Assembly (NCBI GenBank): GCA_021736985.1
Contig: JAIPEW010000013.1
Span: 1 to 64,000, forward strand
Length of the DNA: 64,000 bases
Source: Clostridiales bacterium
GTDB lineage: Bacteria; Bacillota; Desulfotomaculia; Desulfotomaculales; VENG01
Reading direction: 5' to 3'
Below are positions 17,541 to 25,712 of this stretch, piece by piece. Position 1 is the first letter of the stretch. Each line of letters begins with the position of its first letter. The translations under genes and the position numbers were made by a program. Under the pieces are notes generated by a model. That model saw nothing but the letters and a program-made list of their open reading frames with translations. It ran no database searches and was not told where the DNA came from.

Positions 17541-18143
17541 ATGAACTTTTTAAAAACAATTAAATGGTTGTTTAACATAATACTCATAATGGTATTTACC
17601 ACTGTGTCCATGGTGTTTATAAATGGCTGGCTGGAAAAAGACAATCCCAGGTATGTACCAGGAATTGGGTGTTATAAAGTAGTTTCTGTTTTGAGCGACA
17701 GCATGAAGCCGGTGATGTATGCGGGGGATGCCATTATAGTAGACCGCAGTAAGCTTACTAACTTGCAAAAAGGAGACATTATTACATACTGGCGGGCCAA
17801 TAATGCTCGTTCTTTGATGACGCACCGCATCGTTGATACTGGGAAAAGGAACGGAGAGGAAGTGTTTTATACCAGGGGCGACGCCAACGATGTTGTGGAC
17901 GGCGACCCTGTTTCTAGGGATAATATCGTGGGGAAGTACGGTTTTTGTATCCCTTATGGTGGTTATTGTATAGGCTTTTTACATACTAAGGCAGGGTTTT
18001 TATTGCTAATAATGTTTCCAGTTTTGCTGGCCCTGGGGTTGGAAGCTAGAAAAATTTACCGAGAATCGAGGGCTGGTTGGTTTAAAAAGAAGCGTAATGA
18101 GCCGGAAATGAATGATAGGAGGTTGGATTATGTTAAAAAGTAA
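17541..18143 (+). CDS. SipW-type signal peptidase I (second copy)
   Basis: 200 residues. N-terminal membrane helix, nucleophile motif SDSMKP with Ser54, THRIV with His95, GDANDVVDGD box, and a second hydrophobic segment near the C-terminus. The SGSMEP of the first copy is changed to SDSMKP here, so the two enzymes are clearly diverged and may prefer different clients. ATG at 17541 is chosen for the GGGTGAG just upstream. Overlaps the start of the following camelysin-like gene, implying coupling. Confidence 0.92.
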   Translation: MNFLKTIKWLFNIILIMVFTTVSMVFINGWLEKDNPRYVPGIGCYKVVSVLSDSMKPVMYAGDAIIVDRSKLTNLQKGDIITYWRANNARSLMTHRIVDTGKRNGEEVFYTRGDANDVVDGDPVSRDNIVGKYGFCIPYGGYCIGFLHTKAGFLLLIMFPVLLALGLEARKIYRESRAGWFKKKRNEPEMNDRRLDYVKK

Positions 18144-19185
18144 ATTGCTATTGTTTATAGGGTTAACAGCGCTAATGTTGTTTAGCTTGTCTGCCGGTTC
18201 ATACGCCTTGTTCAGCAGCGAGGCTATTAGCTCTGGGAATACGGTCAGCGCCGGTACCCTTTATATAGGTGGAGAAAATGGTAATAAAGGTATGCTGGAT
18301 AAAACTATCAAGCTGGAGAATATGCTGCCGGGCGGCGAGCAGGGAGAAGCAGTGTTTAAAATAAAAAATCTGGGGTCTATGAAGGTTTATATAAACGGTA
18401 TTTCCGTGAATATAAAGGAAAGTCGTGAAAAATTCTTGAGCAATGCTCTATCGACCAGGTGTTTTGAAGGTAATAATCTTCTATACCAGGGTTCACTCCT
18501 GGCGCTAGATAGCAATGTGGTGCCGCTTGATAAATATATTGTTTTAGAACCCGGTGAAACAACTGCACTTGATTTCTCTATTCAACTGGATGAAATGGTA
18601 AGCAATTGGTACAAGGGAAAGAATATTGAGTTTTCCCTCACCGTTTACGCGGCGCAGCGCCCGGATCAGGAAGTAGGTAAATGGGCGCTAATACCGGATA
18701 AAGATAAAGTACCTTCTGTAGTAAAAAATGCCGAGCCGGGCGATACTGTGCTGGTTCCGGCTGGAGAGTACGGTCGCCTTAGTGTGAAACCGGGAGTAAC
18801 TGTAAAAGCAAAAGATGTTATTTATAACACTGTAGTAAAAGAATTTATAGTGTCCCCTGGTGCAAGTAAAGTTCAGGCAAGAACAGCAAAAGCAAAAAGG
18901 AACGTTACTTTATTGCAGGGATTTACAATAAACAGTCCGGCCTGTGGTATAAAAGTACAGTCCAGCCAGAATTGTAAGGTTTTGGATAATATTATCAATT
19001 CTTCTGATAATCCTTTAAAAGTTAATGGGGCAGGTAAGGTTTTATTATCCAGGAATGATATGACCGGTTGTTTTGATAAAAACTTTGGTAAGAAAAATAT
19101 CTCAACAAAAAAGGCTGGCAAGAACAAGATACAGTTTGATTATAACCTGGGTGTTGATCTAAAGCCGGAAGATCATGCATTATAA
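18130..19185 (+). CDS. camelysin-like protein with C-terminal beta-helix region
   Basis: 351 residues. SipW-type signal peptide ends with GSYALFSSEAISSGNTVSAGT; a camelysin-like beta domain follows to about residue 180. The remainder starts with AEPGDTVLVPAGEYGRLSVKPGVTVKA and continues with short repeats (GIKVQSSQNCKVLDNIINSSDNP, VLLSRNDMTG) typical of right-handed parallel beta-helix proteins. This suggests a polysaccharide-binding or stalk module fused to a fibre-type domain; there is no visible lyase active site. RBS AGGAGGT lies inside the end of the preceding gene. Translationally coupled to the second signal peptidase. Confidence 0.85.
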   Translation: MLKSKLLLFIGLTALMLFSLSAGSYALFSSEAISSGNTVSAGTLYIGGENGNKGMLDKTIKLENMLPGGEQGEAVFKIKNLGSMKVYINGISVNIKESREKFLSNALSTRCFEGNNLLYQGSLLALDSNVVPLDKYIVLEPGETTALDFSIQLDEMVSNWYKGKNIEFSLTVYAAQRPDQEVGKWALIPDKDKVPSVVKNAEPGDTVLVPAGEYGRLSVKPGVTVKAKDVIYNTVVKEFIVSPGASKVQARTAKAKRNVTLLQGFTINSPACGIKVQSSQNCKVLDNIINSSDNPLKVNGAGKVLLSRNDMTGCFDKNFGKKNISTKKAGKNKIQFDYNLGVDLKPEDHAL

Positions 19186-19217
19186 TTTTTCATTCTACAG
19201 CAAGGGGGGGATAAAAA

Positions 19218-20639
19218 GTGCATGATACCAGGATAAATCGCCTGCAAAAACGACGAAAAAGCAGGAAAAAAAGATTGCTGAGGATAGCGGTAGCAACTAT
19301 ATATGTTTGTATTTTAACTCTGGCCGGGTTTAGTTTAAACGGTACTTATTCCATTTACAATACTCTGGCCCGGGCCCCGACCGGATATGCCGGTACGGTT
19401 GATTCAGAGGACATTATAGATGTAAAAAATGATTTTGATTGTAATAACTGGTTAAACAGCTTGCAAAGTCATGATATTGAAAGTGGTTTAACGATTAAAA
19501 ATCAATCACCTGGTAGTATGTGGGTTTATTTTACAATCAAAGGTTCATTAAGTGAATTTGTACAGCACCTTAATCCCACGTACTTGAAACCTGGAGAAAC
19601 TTATGAACTTCCTGTGCGCCTTTCTAACGTTAGTATGGATGAATTAAATGAACTGGGGTTATTAGGCTGGAAGAATAGGAATAAAACTTTTTCTGGTAAG
19701 GTTGTAGCAAGGGTATTAAACAACTATTCTCATTATGTGGTAGGCAGTATTAAAGTAGACGGGGAAGATATATACGATGTGCTGGTTAATGAAGAATCAA
19801 ATAAGGAGTCTGTAAATAAAATAAGCAGTATAGTGTCGATAGATGATCCAGAAGAACAAATCAGAAGAATTAAGTCAGTTAAAGGTATATTTCAGCTGAT
19901 TGCTGAAAAAAACTTTTTATTTTTAGAACGTAATGAGTTGGAAGAAGAAAATAAACAATTGGTTGAACAAAAAGAAATTTTAATAGACCAGAACAAAGAA
20001 CTTGTTGAAGATAATGAAAGGTTAGAGGACGAAGTTGATCACCTTGAAGGGCATGTTTATTCTCTTCACCAGAGCTTGAACAACACTCAATCAAAACTTA
20101 AAAAGTTAAAAAAGGAGAATAAAAAGGACCCAAAAGGTGAGGCTGCACCTGAAGGTGATGAGAATCAAGAGGATAAACCCAACGATGATAAGCAGCAAAA
20201 GGACTCCAATAATGAAGATAAACAAAGTAAGGAAAAAGATAATGATAAAGATGTAGGTGAAGACAAAGACAAAGACTCAGATAAAACCCGTGATAATAAA
20301 AAAAATGAGGAAGGGCAAGATTCCGGAGAAAGTATATCTAATGCAGGTAATAACAAAGATGGGGAATGTACTACTAAGAAAGAAAATGAAGAGAATTCGG
20401 GAAATGAAATGCAGGATAGCAAAGGAAATAAAGCAGGTGGCGATCAAAATTTAGATGATAATAAAGAAAACAAGGAAGGGCAAGAGGGTAAATCTAATAC
20501 AGGTAATACTGAAGGCGAGGATTGCGGTACGACTAAAAGTAATGATGACAATCCAGACGATGATGCACAGGATAGCAAAGAAAAAGTAAATGATAATAAA
20601 ACTTCGGATGAAGATTCTCAAGATGTCACTTCAGAATAA
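19218..20639 (+). CDS. membrane-anchored coiled-coil protein with long acidic low-complexity tail
   Basis: 473 residues, unknown function. A very basic N-terminus is followed by a hydrophobic segment (about 22-43) and GTYSIYNTL...YAGTVDSEDI, a degenerate SipW-type signal. A globular beta-rich region (to ~190) resembles the camelysin neighbours. Residues about 225-300 are a Glu/Lys/Leu coiled coil. The last ~165 residues are extremely charged (Asp, Glu, Lys, Asn) with two imperfect ~55-residue repeats, each with a single Cys and a QDSK end. Starts with GTG seven bases after a run of seven G. It may be a cell-surface anchor or spacer for the fibres; this is a guess. Confidence 0.8.
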   Translation: MHDTRINRLQKRRKSRKKRLLRIAVATIYVCILTLAGFSLNGTYSIYNTLARAPTGYAGTVDSEDIIDVKNDFDCNNWLNSLQSHDIESGLTIKNQSPGSMWVYFTIKGSLSEFVQHLNPTYLKPGETYELPVRLSNVSMDELNELGLLGWKNRNKTFSGKVVARVLNNYSHYVVGSIKVDGEDIYDVLVNEESNKESVNKISSIVSIDDPEEQIRRIKSVKGIFQLIAEKNFLFLERNELEEENKQLVEQKEILIDQNKELVEDNERLEDEVDHLEGHVYSLHQSLNNTQSKLKKLKKENKKDPKGEAAPEGDENQEDKPNDDKQQKDSNNEDKQSKEKDNDKDVGEDKDKDSDKTRDNKKNEEGQDSGESISNAGNNKDGECTTKKENEENSGNEMQDSKGNKAGGDQNLDDNKENKEGQEGKSNTGNTEGEDCGTTKSNDDNPDDDAQDSKEKVNDNKTSDEDSQDVTSE

Positions 20640-20728
20640 TAGAAATAATGATGATGAAAAAGTGAAAAGCAACTAGGCCATACATTTTATTTTTTAGATA
20701 ATAATTTGTCTGTTCGGGGGGAGTTTAA

Positions 20729-20920
20729 TTGTATCAAAAAACTTGTCCTTACTGTAACGGTAAATCATATTCTGCTTCAGTGCAAGGAGAGTGGCGGTGT
20801 CCTTATTGTTTAGCTGATTTATCCGGTGTGATTCCTTATCCACCTGTTAATGATGAAGAATCAAAAAATGCTGCAGTTAATAAACCTTTAGATACCAGGT
20901 CAAAGATTGTGAATATATAA
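20729..20920 (+). CDS. small zinc-ribbon-like protein
   Basis: 63 residues with two CPYC knuckles (CPYC at 6-9 and again at about 24-27), the pattern of a rubredoxin-like zinc ribbon, followed by a Pro/Asn-rich tail. Start TTG after GGGGGGAG. It is the last gene of the surface-protein island, before a strong terminator. No function can be assigned; a regulatory or assembly role in the island is possible. Confidence 0.7.
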   Translation: MYQKTCPYCNGKSYSASVQGEWRCPYCLADLSGVIPYPPVNDEESKNAAVNKPLDTRSKIVNI

Positions 20921-20937
20921 AGAAGATAAACCGGTTA

Positions 20938-20962
20938 CCCTGCATTATGCAGGGATTTTTTT
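20938..20962 (+). terminator. terminator ending the surface-protein island
   Basis: CCCTGCA (20938-20944) pairs with TGCAGGG (20948-20954) and is followed by a run of seven T. Confidence 0.9.
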
Positions 20963-21133
20963 ATGCCCGGATTTAGCTAATTCGAAATATTTTACATAAT
21001 CATACAAACTTAAATGTGTTATAGTAATTACTGTTGAAAATTCCAATATATTAAATTTTTAGTCAATAAAGCTTGATTTAAAACATTACGCGACAGTATA
21101 ATAAAAATACTTGCTGTTTGAAAGGAAGATTAT

Positions 21134-21700
21134 TTGCGGGTAATTTCTGGTTCTGCGAAAAAAACAATATTAAAAGCACCCGGCACCAATTTAGTCCGGC
21201 CTACTTCGGATCGTGTAAAAGAGGGATTATTCAATATTTTAGGTTCCGTAGCAGATGTAGAGGTATTAGATTTATTTGCAGGCTCCGGTGCGGTTGGTAT
21301 AGAAGCACTGAGCCGTGGAGGTAAAAGCTGTGACTTTGTTGAAAAAAGTCCAAAAGTGGCTAAAGTAATTAAGAGCAATCTTGACAAAACGAGGCTTTCC
21401 AATAATGCAGCCGTGATTATAGGTGATGTAAAAAAAAAGCTCTACTCTTTTTTTAAAAAGGATAGGAGTTTTGACTTGATTTTTATGGACCCGCCGTATG
21501 TGCAGGATACATATGATATATTAAAATTAATTGCTGAAAAAAATTTATTAAAAACTACCGGTGTAGTGGTAGTAGAAAGTCAAAAAAATAAATTAATGTA
21601 TAATAATGTATCAATATTACATGGTTATCGCACTGCAGTTTATGGTAATACCATGTTAACTTTTTACAGCCTCGAAAATGAAGAGGGGGAAATCACTTGA
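21134..21700 (+). CDS. rsmD: 16S rRNA (guanine-966-N2)-methyltransferase
   Basis: SAM-dependent methyltransferase of 188 residues that modifies G966 of 16S rRNA. RPTSDRVKEGLFNIL near the N-terminus, the SAM-binding motif VLDLFAGSGAVGIEALSRG and the catalytic DPPY (FMDPPYV) are all present. Starts with TTG after GAAAGGAAG. Overlaps coaD by four bases, the usual rsmD-coaD pairing. Confidence 0.95.
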   Translation: MRVISGSAKKTILKAPGTNLVRPTSDRVKEGLFNILGSVADVEVLDLFAGSGAVGIEALSRGGKSCDFVEKSPKVAKVIKSNLDKTRLSNNAAVIIGDVKKKLYSFFKKDRSFDLIFMDPPYVQDTYDILKLIAEKNLLKTTGVVVVESQKNKLMYNNVSILHGYRTAVYGNTMLTFYSLENEEGEIT

Positions 21701-22179
21701 GAACAGCTTTGTATCCGGGTAGTTTTGATCCTGTCACAAACGGTCACCTAGATATCATTGAAAGGGCAGCAAAATTATTTGATAGGGTAATTGTTGCCAT
21801 ATCAAAAAACCCTGGCAAGAATCCCGTGTTTTCTATAGAAGAAAGGGAAGAAATGCTCCAGGAGGTCTTAAAGCCTTACAATAATATTGAAGTTGACTTG
21901 TTTTACGGTTTGACAGTAGACTATGCAAAATCACAAGGGGCCCAGGCTATCATAAGAGGACTCAGGGCTATATCTGACTTTGAAAACGAATTAATGATGG
22001 CACTTACTAATAAAAAGCTTACTAATTCACTAGAAACCATTTTTTTAATGACCAGGGCAGAGTATTCTTTTATAAGTTCAAGTGCTGTAAAAGAAGTTGC
22101 ATGTTTTGGTGGGTGTGTTAAAGGAATGGTGCCTCCTGAAGTAGAAAAAAGGATACATAATAAGCCGGTATGCCCTTAA
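21697..22179 (+). CDS. coaD: phosphopantetheine adenylyltransferase
   Basis: Fourth step of coenzyme A synthesis: phosphopantetheine plus ATP to dephospho-CoA. Nucleotidyltransferase motif YPGSFDPVTNGHLDI at the N-terminus, RGLRAISDFENE in the middle and the EYSFISSSAVKEVA stretch before the C-terminus. 160 residues, full length. The TTG start is embedded in the rsmD stop region. Confidence 0.97.
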   Translation: MRTALYPGSFDPVTNGHLDIIERAAKLFDRVIVAISKNPGKNPVFSIEEREEMLQEVLKPYNNIEVDLFYGLTVDYAKSQGAQAIIRGLRAISDFENELMMALTNKKLTNSLETIFLMTRAEYSFISSSAVKEVACFGGCVKGMVPPEVEKRIHNKPVCP

Positions 22180-22197
22180 AACTTTGGAGGGATGATC

Positions 22198-22659
22198 TTG
22201 GAACTTTTTAATATGCTCAATGAGCTGGAAGAGTTGATTGACAACTGCCCCCGGGTACCAATGACTAACAAGGTGTTGGTGGATGAAGAACAACTTTTGG
22301 ATCACTTAGATCGCGTGAGAACCTCTTTGCCTGAAGAAGTGCGCCAGGCCAAGTGGATAGTAGAAGAAAGGGAAAAAATGCTTGCTGATGCAAAAGAAGA
22401 GGCGCAGCGTGTTGTAAAAGATGCAAAAGAAGAAATGCAAAGCCGGGTGGAAGAATCAGAAATTGTTAAACAGGCCCAGGAATTATCTGATGAACAGCAA
22501 AAACAGGCCGAAGAAGTTGCTGCAGAAATTAAACGGGGAGCTCACCAGTATGCGGATGATATTCTTGGTGGACTGGAAGAACAGTTAGTTAGATTTTTAG
22601 AAGAAATAAAGCAGGGAAGAAGCGAGCTTCGGGTTGAAAAAAAACAAAAGGCGGAATAA
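22198..22659 (+). CDS. coiled-coil protein resembling ATP synthase subunit b, conserved in Peptococcaceae
   Basis: About 153 residues, no transmembrane segment. After a short N-terminal domain (ELFNMLNELEELIDNCPRVP) the protein is a long charged helix rich in Glu, Ala, Lys and Gln, with heptad-like spacing, similar to the stalk of ATPase b subunits. Such genes commonly follow coaD in related clostridia, but the function is unknown. TTG at 22198 is preferred because the ATG at 22192 abuts the GGAGGG Shine-Dalgarno. The stop codon sits inside the terminator hairpin. Confidence 0.8.
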   Translation: MELFNMLNELEELIDNCPRVPMTNKVLVDEEQLLDHLDRVRTSLPEEVRQAKWIVEEREKMLADAKEEAQRVVKDAKEEMQSRVEESEIVKQAQELSDEQQKQAEEVAAEIKRGAHQYADDILGGLEEQLVRFLEEIKQGRSELRVEKKQKAE

Positions 22660-22679
22660 ACCGCCTTTTGTTTTTTTTT
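22645..22679 (+). terminator. terminator overlapping the stop codon of the coiled-coil gene
   Basis: AAAAGGCGG and CCGCCTTTT pair around an AATAAA loop containing the stop codon, followed by a long T run. It also serves, in reverse, near the end of the convergent synthetase gene. Confidence 0.9.
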
Positions 22680-24780
22680 ATGATAAAGTAATTTTGATAT
22701 CCAGTGCAGATGCACCATCTGTGTATGCAAAGACCGGATTTATATCCAATTCACTGATCTGTGGAAAATCAGTTACTAATATTGAAACTTGCTTTATTAT
22801 GCTTATAAGAGTTTCTATATCTGCCGGTTCTTCTCCGCGGTACCCGTGCAGCAGGGTATGTGCCTTGGTTTCTTTAATCATGTTTTCTATGTCTGTTTTT
22901 GTAAGGTTGTGAGTCAGCCTGAAGCTGACATCTTTAAGTAAGTTAACATAAATGCCGCCTAATCCAAAGGCTAAAAGAGGTCCAAATTGAGGATCTTTGC
23001 TCATCCCAATTAGTAATTCTCTACCTTCCGGCATCATTTTCTGTACTTCTATCCCATGAATGTTAGCTTCAGGGGCATGTTTTTTAACATTGTCGTTAAT
23101 TTCCTGGAAACCTTCCCGTACTTCTTGTGCATTTGCCAGTTTTATTTTAACTCCACCTACATCAGACTTGTGAATTATTTCTTCGGACGCAATTTTTAAT
23201 ACAAGCGGGTATCCCATTTTTTCAGCCATTGTTACAGCATCATCGGGATTTGCAGCTAATTCTATTGGTGCTGCAGAGATTTGATAGGCTTCTGCAACCC
23301 GGTATGTTTCACTGCCCAGGAGTACTTGCCTTCCATCCTTTTTAACTTCTTTAAAGATAGTTTCTACTTTTTTCTTGTCTACAGGCAAGCCGGGTTCAAC
23401 AGTAGTTTCTGTTACCCTTTGTTTCAAGGTGTTATATATGCTCATTCCTTTAAATGCGTGTATAGCTGTTTCAGGGAAGGTAAAGCATGGTATACCTTCT
23501 TTTTCCAGTAAGTCTGCTCCTTCTTTTAGTATTTCTCCGCCCATGTAAGCTGTTAATACCGGTTTTTCCGGGTATTTTTTATGTATGTCAATTATTTTTT
23601 GTGCAGTTTCTACTGGTTCTGTTACAGCCGTGGGGCAAACTAATACCAGTGCACTGTCTGTATTGTCGTCAGCCAGGGCTTTTTCGAGTGAAAATGCATA
23701 CCTGTCTGCCTTGGCATCACCCATAACATCAATAGGATTATAAATGTTAGCTTCACCGGGCAGGTATTCTTCGAGTTGTTTTAAAGTTTCCTGGCTGAAT
23801 TTGGACATGGTCAGTCCTTCGTTTTCAATAGTGTCTGTGGCAACTATTCCAGGCCCGCCTGCATTAGTTACAACTGCTACCCTTCCTGATTTTGGTACAG
23901 GCTGACGTGAAAATGCCGTCGCAAGGTCGAAAAGCTGCGGCATGCTGTAAGCCCTGATAACGCCGGATTGGTTAAATGCCGTGGTGTAAGCCCTGTCGCT
24001 GCCTGCCAGTGCGCCGGTATGTGAAGATGCTGCCTGGGCCCCGGCCTGGCTTGTCCCGGATTTTAATATTATAACTGGTTTTTTACTGCTGGCCCTGGAT
24101 GCTGCTTCTAGAAAATATTCTCCGTCTGCCACGTCTTCCAGGTAGCAGAGTATTACATTGGTATTGGGATCATCAGCAGCACTTTCAATAAAGTTTGCTT
24201 CTGTCAGGTCTGCTTTATTACCGAGGCTTACGATCTTACTGTAACCTAACCCGATTAATTTGCTCCAATCCAGAATTGCTACCAGCATAGCACCGCTTTG
24301 AGAAATAAAAGTTATATCGCCTTTAGGCGGGTATACACTTGAAAAAGAAGCATTTATACCGGCATGAGTATCCATCATACCTACGCAGTTTGGACCTACT
24401 AACCTCATGCCGTATTCATGACAAATTCTTACGAGATCTTCTTCAAGATCCTTTCCTTCCTGACCAACTTCTTTAAAACCGGAGGATATTACTATTAAAT
24501 GTTTTACTCCGTTTTTACCGCATTCTTCTGCAGCCTTGGGACAATGCTTGGCCGGGATAGAAAGAACAGCTGCGTCAACTTGTTCTTCTATTTCGCTGAC
24601 TGATTTATAAGCCTTTAAGCCTTCAATTTCACTTTCCTTGGGATTGATAGGATATATTTTTTGTTTAAATCCGCTGTCAATCATGTTCGTAACTACAGCA
24701 TTACCAATTTTCCCCTTTTTACCTGATGCACCTATAATAGCTATAGAATTAGGACTAAATAAATTGCTTAGATTTGACAA
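22678..24780 (-). CDS. acetate/acyl-CoA ligase (ADP-forming), fused alpha and beta subunits
   Basis: 700 residues. The N-terminal half has the CoA-binding domain (IAIIGASGKKGKIGNAVV), a succinyl-CoA-synthetase-like domain with the phospho-His loop region (SSHTGALAGSD), and GPNCVGMMDT. The C-terminal half is an ATP-grasp domain (PLVLKIASEEIIHKSDVGGVKIKL). The enzyme interconverts acyl-CoA, ADP and Pi with acid, CoA and ATP, giving substrate-level ATP in fermenters and syntrophs. TTG start with GGAAGGTG upstream. Stands alone on the minus strand. The substrate acid cannot be told from sequence. Confidence 0.92.
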   Translation of the reverse strand: MSNLSNLFSPNSIAIIGASGKKGKIGNAVVTNMIDSGFKQKIYPINPKESEIEGLKAYKSVSEIEEQVDAAVLSIPAKHCPKAAEECGKNGVKHLIVISSGFKEVGQEGKDLEEDLVRICHEYGMRLVGPNCVGMMDTHAGINASFSSVYPPKGDITFISQSGAMLVAILDWSKLIGLGYSKIVSLGNKADLTEANFIESAADDPNTNVILCYLEDVADGEYFLEAASRASSKKPVIILKSGTSQAGAQAASSHTGALAGSDRAYTTAFNQSGVIRAYSMPQLFDLATAFSRQPVPKSGRVAVVTNAGGPGIVATDTIENEGLTMSKFSQETLKQLEEYLPGEANIYNPIDVMGDAKADRYAFSLEKALADDNTDSALVLVCPTAVTEPVETAQKIIDIHKKYPEKPVLTAYMGGEILKEGADLLEKEGIPCFTFPETAIHAFKGMSIYNTLKQRVTETTVEPGLPVDKKKVETIFKEVKKDGRQVLLGSETYRVAEAYQISAAPIELAANPDDAVTMAEKMGYPLVLKIASEEIIHKSDVGGVKIKLANAQEVREGFQEINDNVKKHAPEANIHGIEVQKMMPEGRELLIGMSKDPQFGPLLAFGLGGIYVNLLKDVSFRLTHNLTKTDIENMIKETKAHTLLHGYRGEEPADIETLISIIKQVSILVTDFPQISELDINPVFAYTDGASALDIKITLS

Positions 24781-24944
24781 ATTTATTCACCTTCCGGAAA
24801 ATTATACTTTTTTCTATTGAATATATGTTATCCAGATATTTTTTAATAAATGCACTAGATCTATGTCTATCTAGTAAAAAATATTAATATATTTTTTGCA
24901 AAATATACCAGAAAAGATATGCTTCTGACTGGTATTATAATTAT

Positions 24945-24971
24945 AAAAAAAAGCTTCTTCTTTTAAGAAGC
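24945..24971 (-). terminator. minus-strand terminator in the long AT-rich gap
   Basis: GCTTCTT and AAGAAGC pair around a short loop; on the minus strand the stem is followed by eight T. No annotated gene lies directly upstream, so it implies an unannotated minus-strand transcript. Confidence 0.8.
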
Positions 24972-25060
24972 AGGTAATGAATTAGCAAATAAGATAATAA
25001 CATTGGGGACAGAAGAGTTTGATGATGAATTTATAGTATCTACCACTGAGACCTTAACTT

Positions 25061-25153
25061 TTAGACTTCATATGTAAACCAAATAACCAAAAATAAAGTG
25101 CCTAATTGTGATAAGACCATACTAAAAACAGAAATCAAATTATGAATTGTCAT
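25061..25153 (-). CDS. possible 30-residue hydrophobic membrane peptide
   Basis: ATG follows GGGAGGT almost directly (spacing is unusually tight). The peptide starts MTIHNLISVFSMV and is largely one hydrophobic helix ending with WFTYEV. A -10-like TATAAT lies about 20 bases upstream and a strong minus-strand terminator ends about 90 bases after the stop. This layout resembles small type I toxin or membrane-peptide transcripts, but no family match is recognised and the tight Shine-Dalgarno spacing counts against translation. Confidence 0.35.
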   Translation of the reverse strand: MTIHNLISVFSMVLSQLGTLFLVIWFTYEV

Positions 25154-25461
25154 ACCTCCCTTCTATAAATAATTATAATATGGTATAAATACTGGTTAAA
25201 GCACCTTTTTGTGTGTTTTTTTAAATTTTTTTCTAATAGTAAAAAAGATTGCATAAAAAAAAGTAGAATCTTGTCTCGCTAAGTTGTTTTTCTGGTTAAA
25301 TATTATTAAACGGTAGTTTATCATCTTATAAATTGGACTAGTATTATTAACTAACTATTTCATACTATTTAGTAGTAAAAATAGATATTGTGTTTAACAG
25401 TTCTTATAAAGGTCTTATACGAACTAAAATCCAAATAAATTTACTGTCTAGATATAAATAC

Positions 25462-25489
25462 TCCCCCGCTAAGGGGGGGGATTTTGGTT
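25462..25489 (+). terminator. GC hairpin with T-rich tail in the gap
   Basis: CCCCC and GGGGG pair around GCTAA, followed by ATTTTGGTTT. The plus-strand orientation has no gene to terminate, so its role is unknown. Confidence 0.5.
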
Positions 25490-25712
25490 TGTATAAGTAA
25501 AAGATGAGAATATATGAAATCTCGGATCTTTGGTTAATCACATCCTCTGAATTAACAAGATAATTTAGAACAATGGTTTTGTTTAATTTTTTAATGATGC
25601 GTTTAAATCTTCTGGATATCTAGTGGTAATGGCTGCTGTATTGATTGTATTTTGTACAGTGCACATGTACAATTCGTATGTGTATGGTAATTGAAAATTT
25701 ATTTATGCAATA

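Larger units (their letters stand above)
24781..25712. other. 930-base AT-rich intergenic region between two minus-strand genes
   Basis: Very AT-rich and devoid of normal genes. It holds a minus-strand mini-transcript candidate (promoter-like TATAAT at 25172-25177, possible 30-codon ORF 25061-25153, terminator 24945-24971) and a plus-strand hairpin at 25463-25477. The remainder shows nothing I can interpret. Confidence 0.6.
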
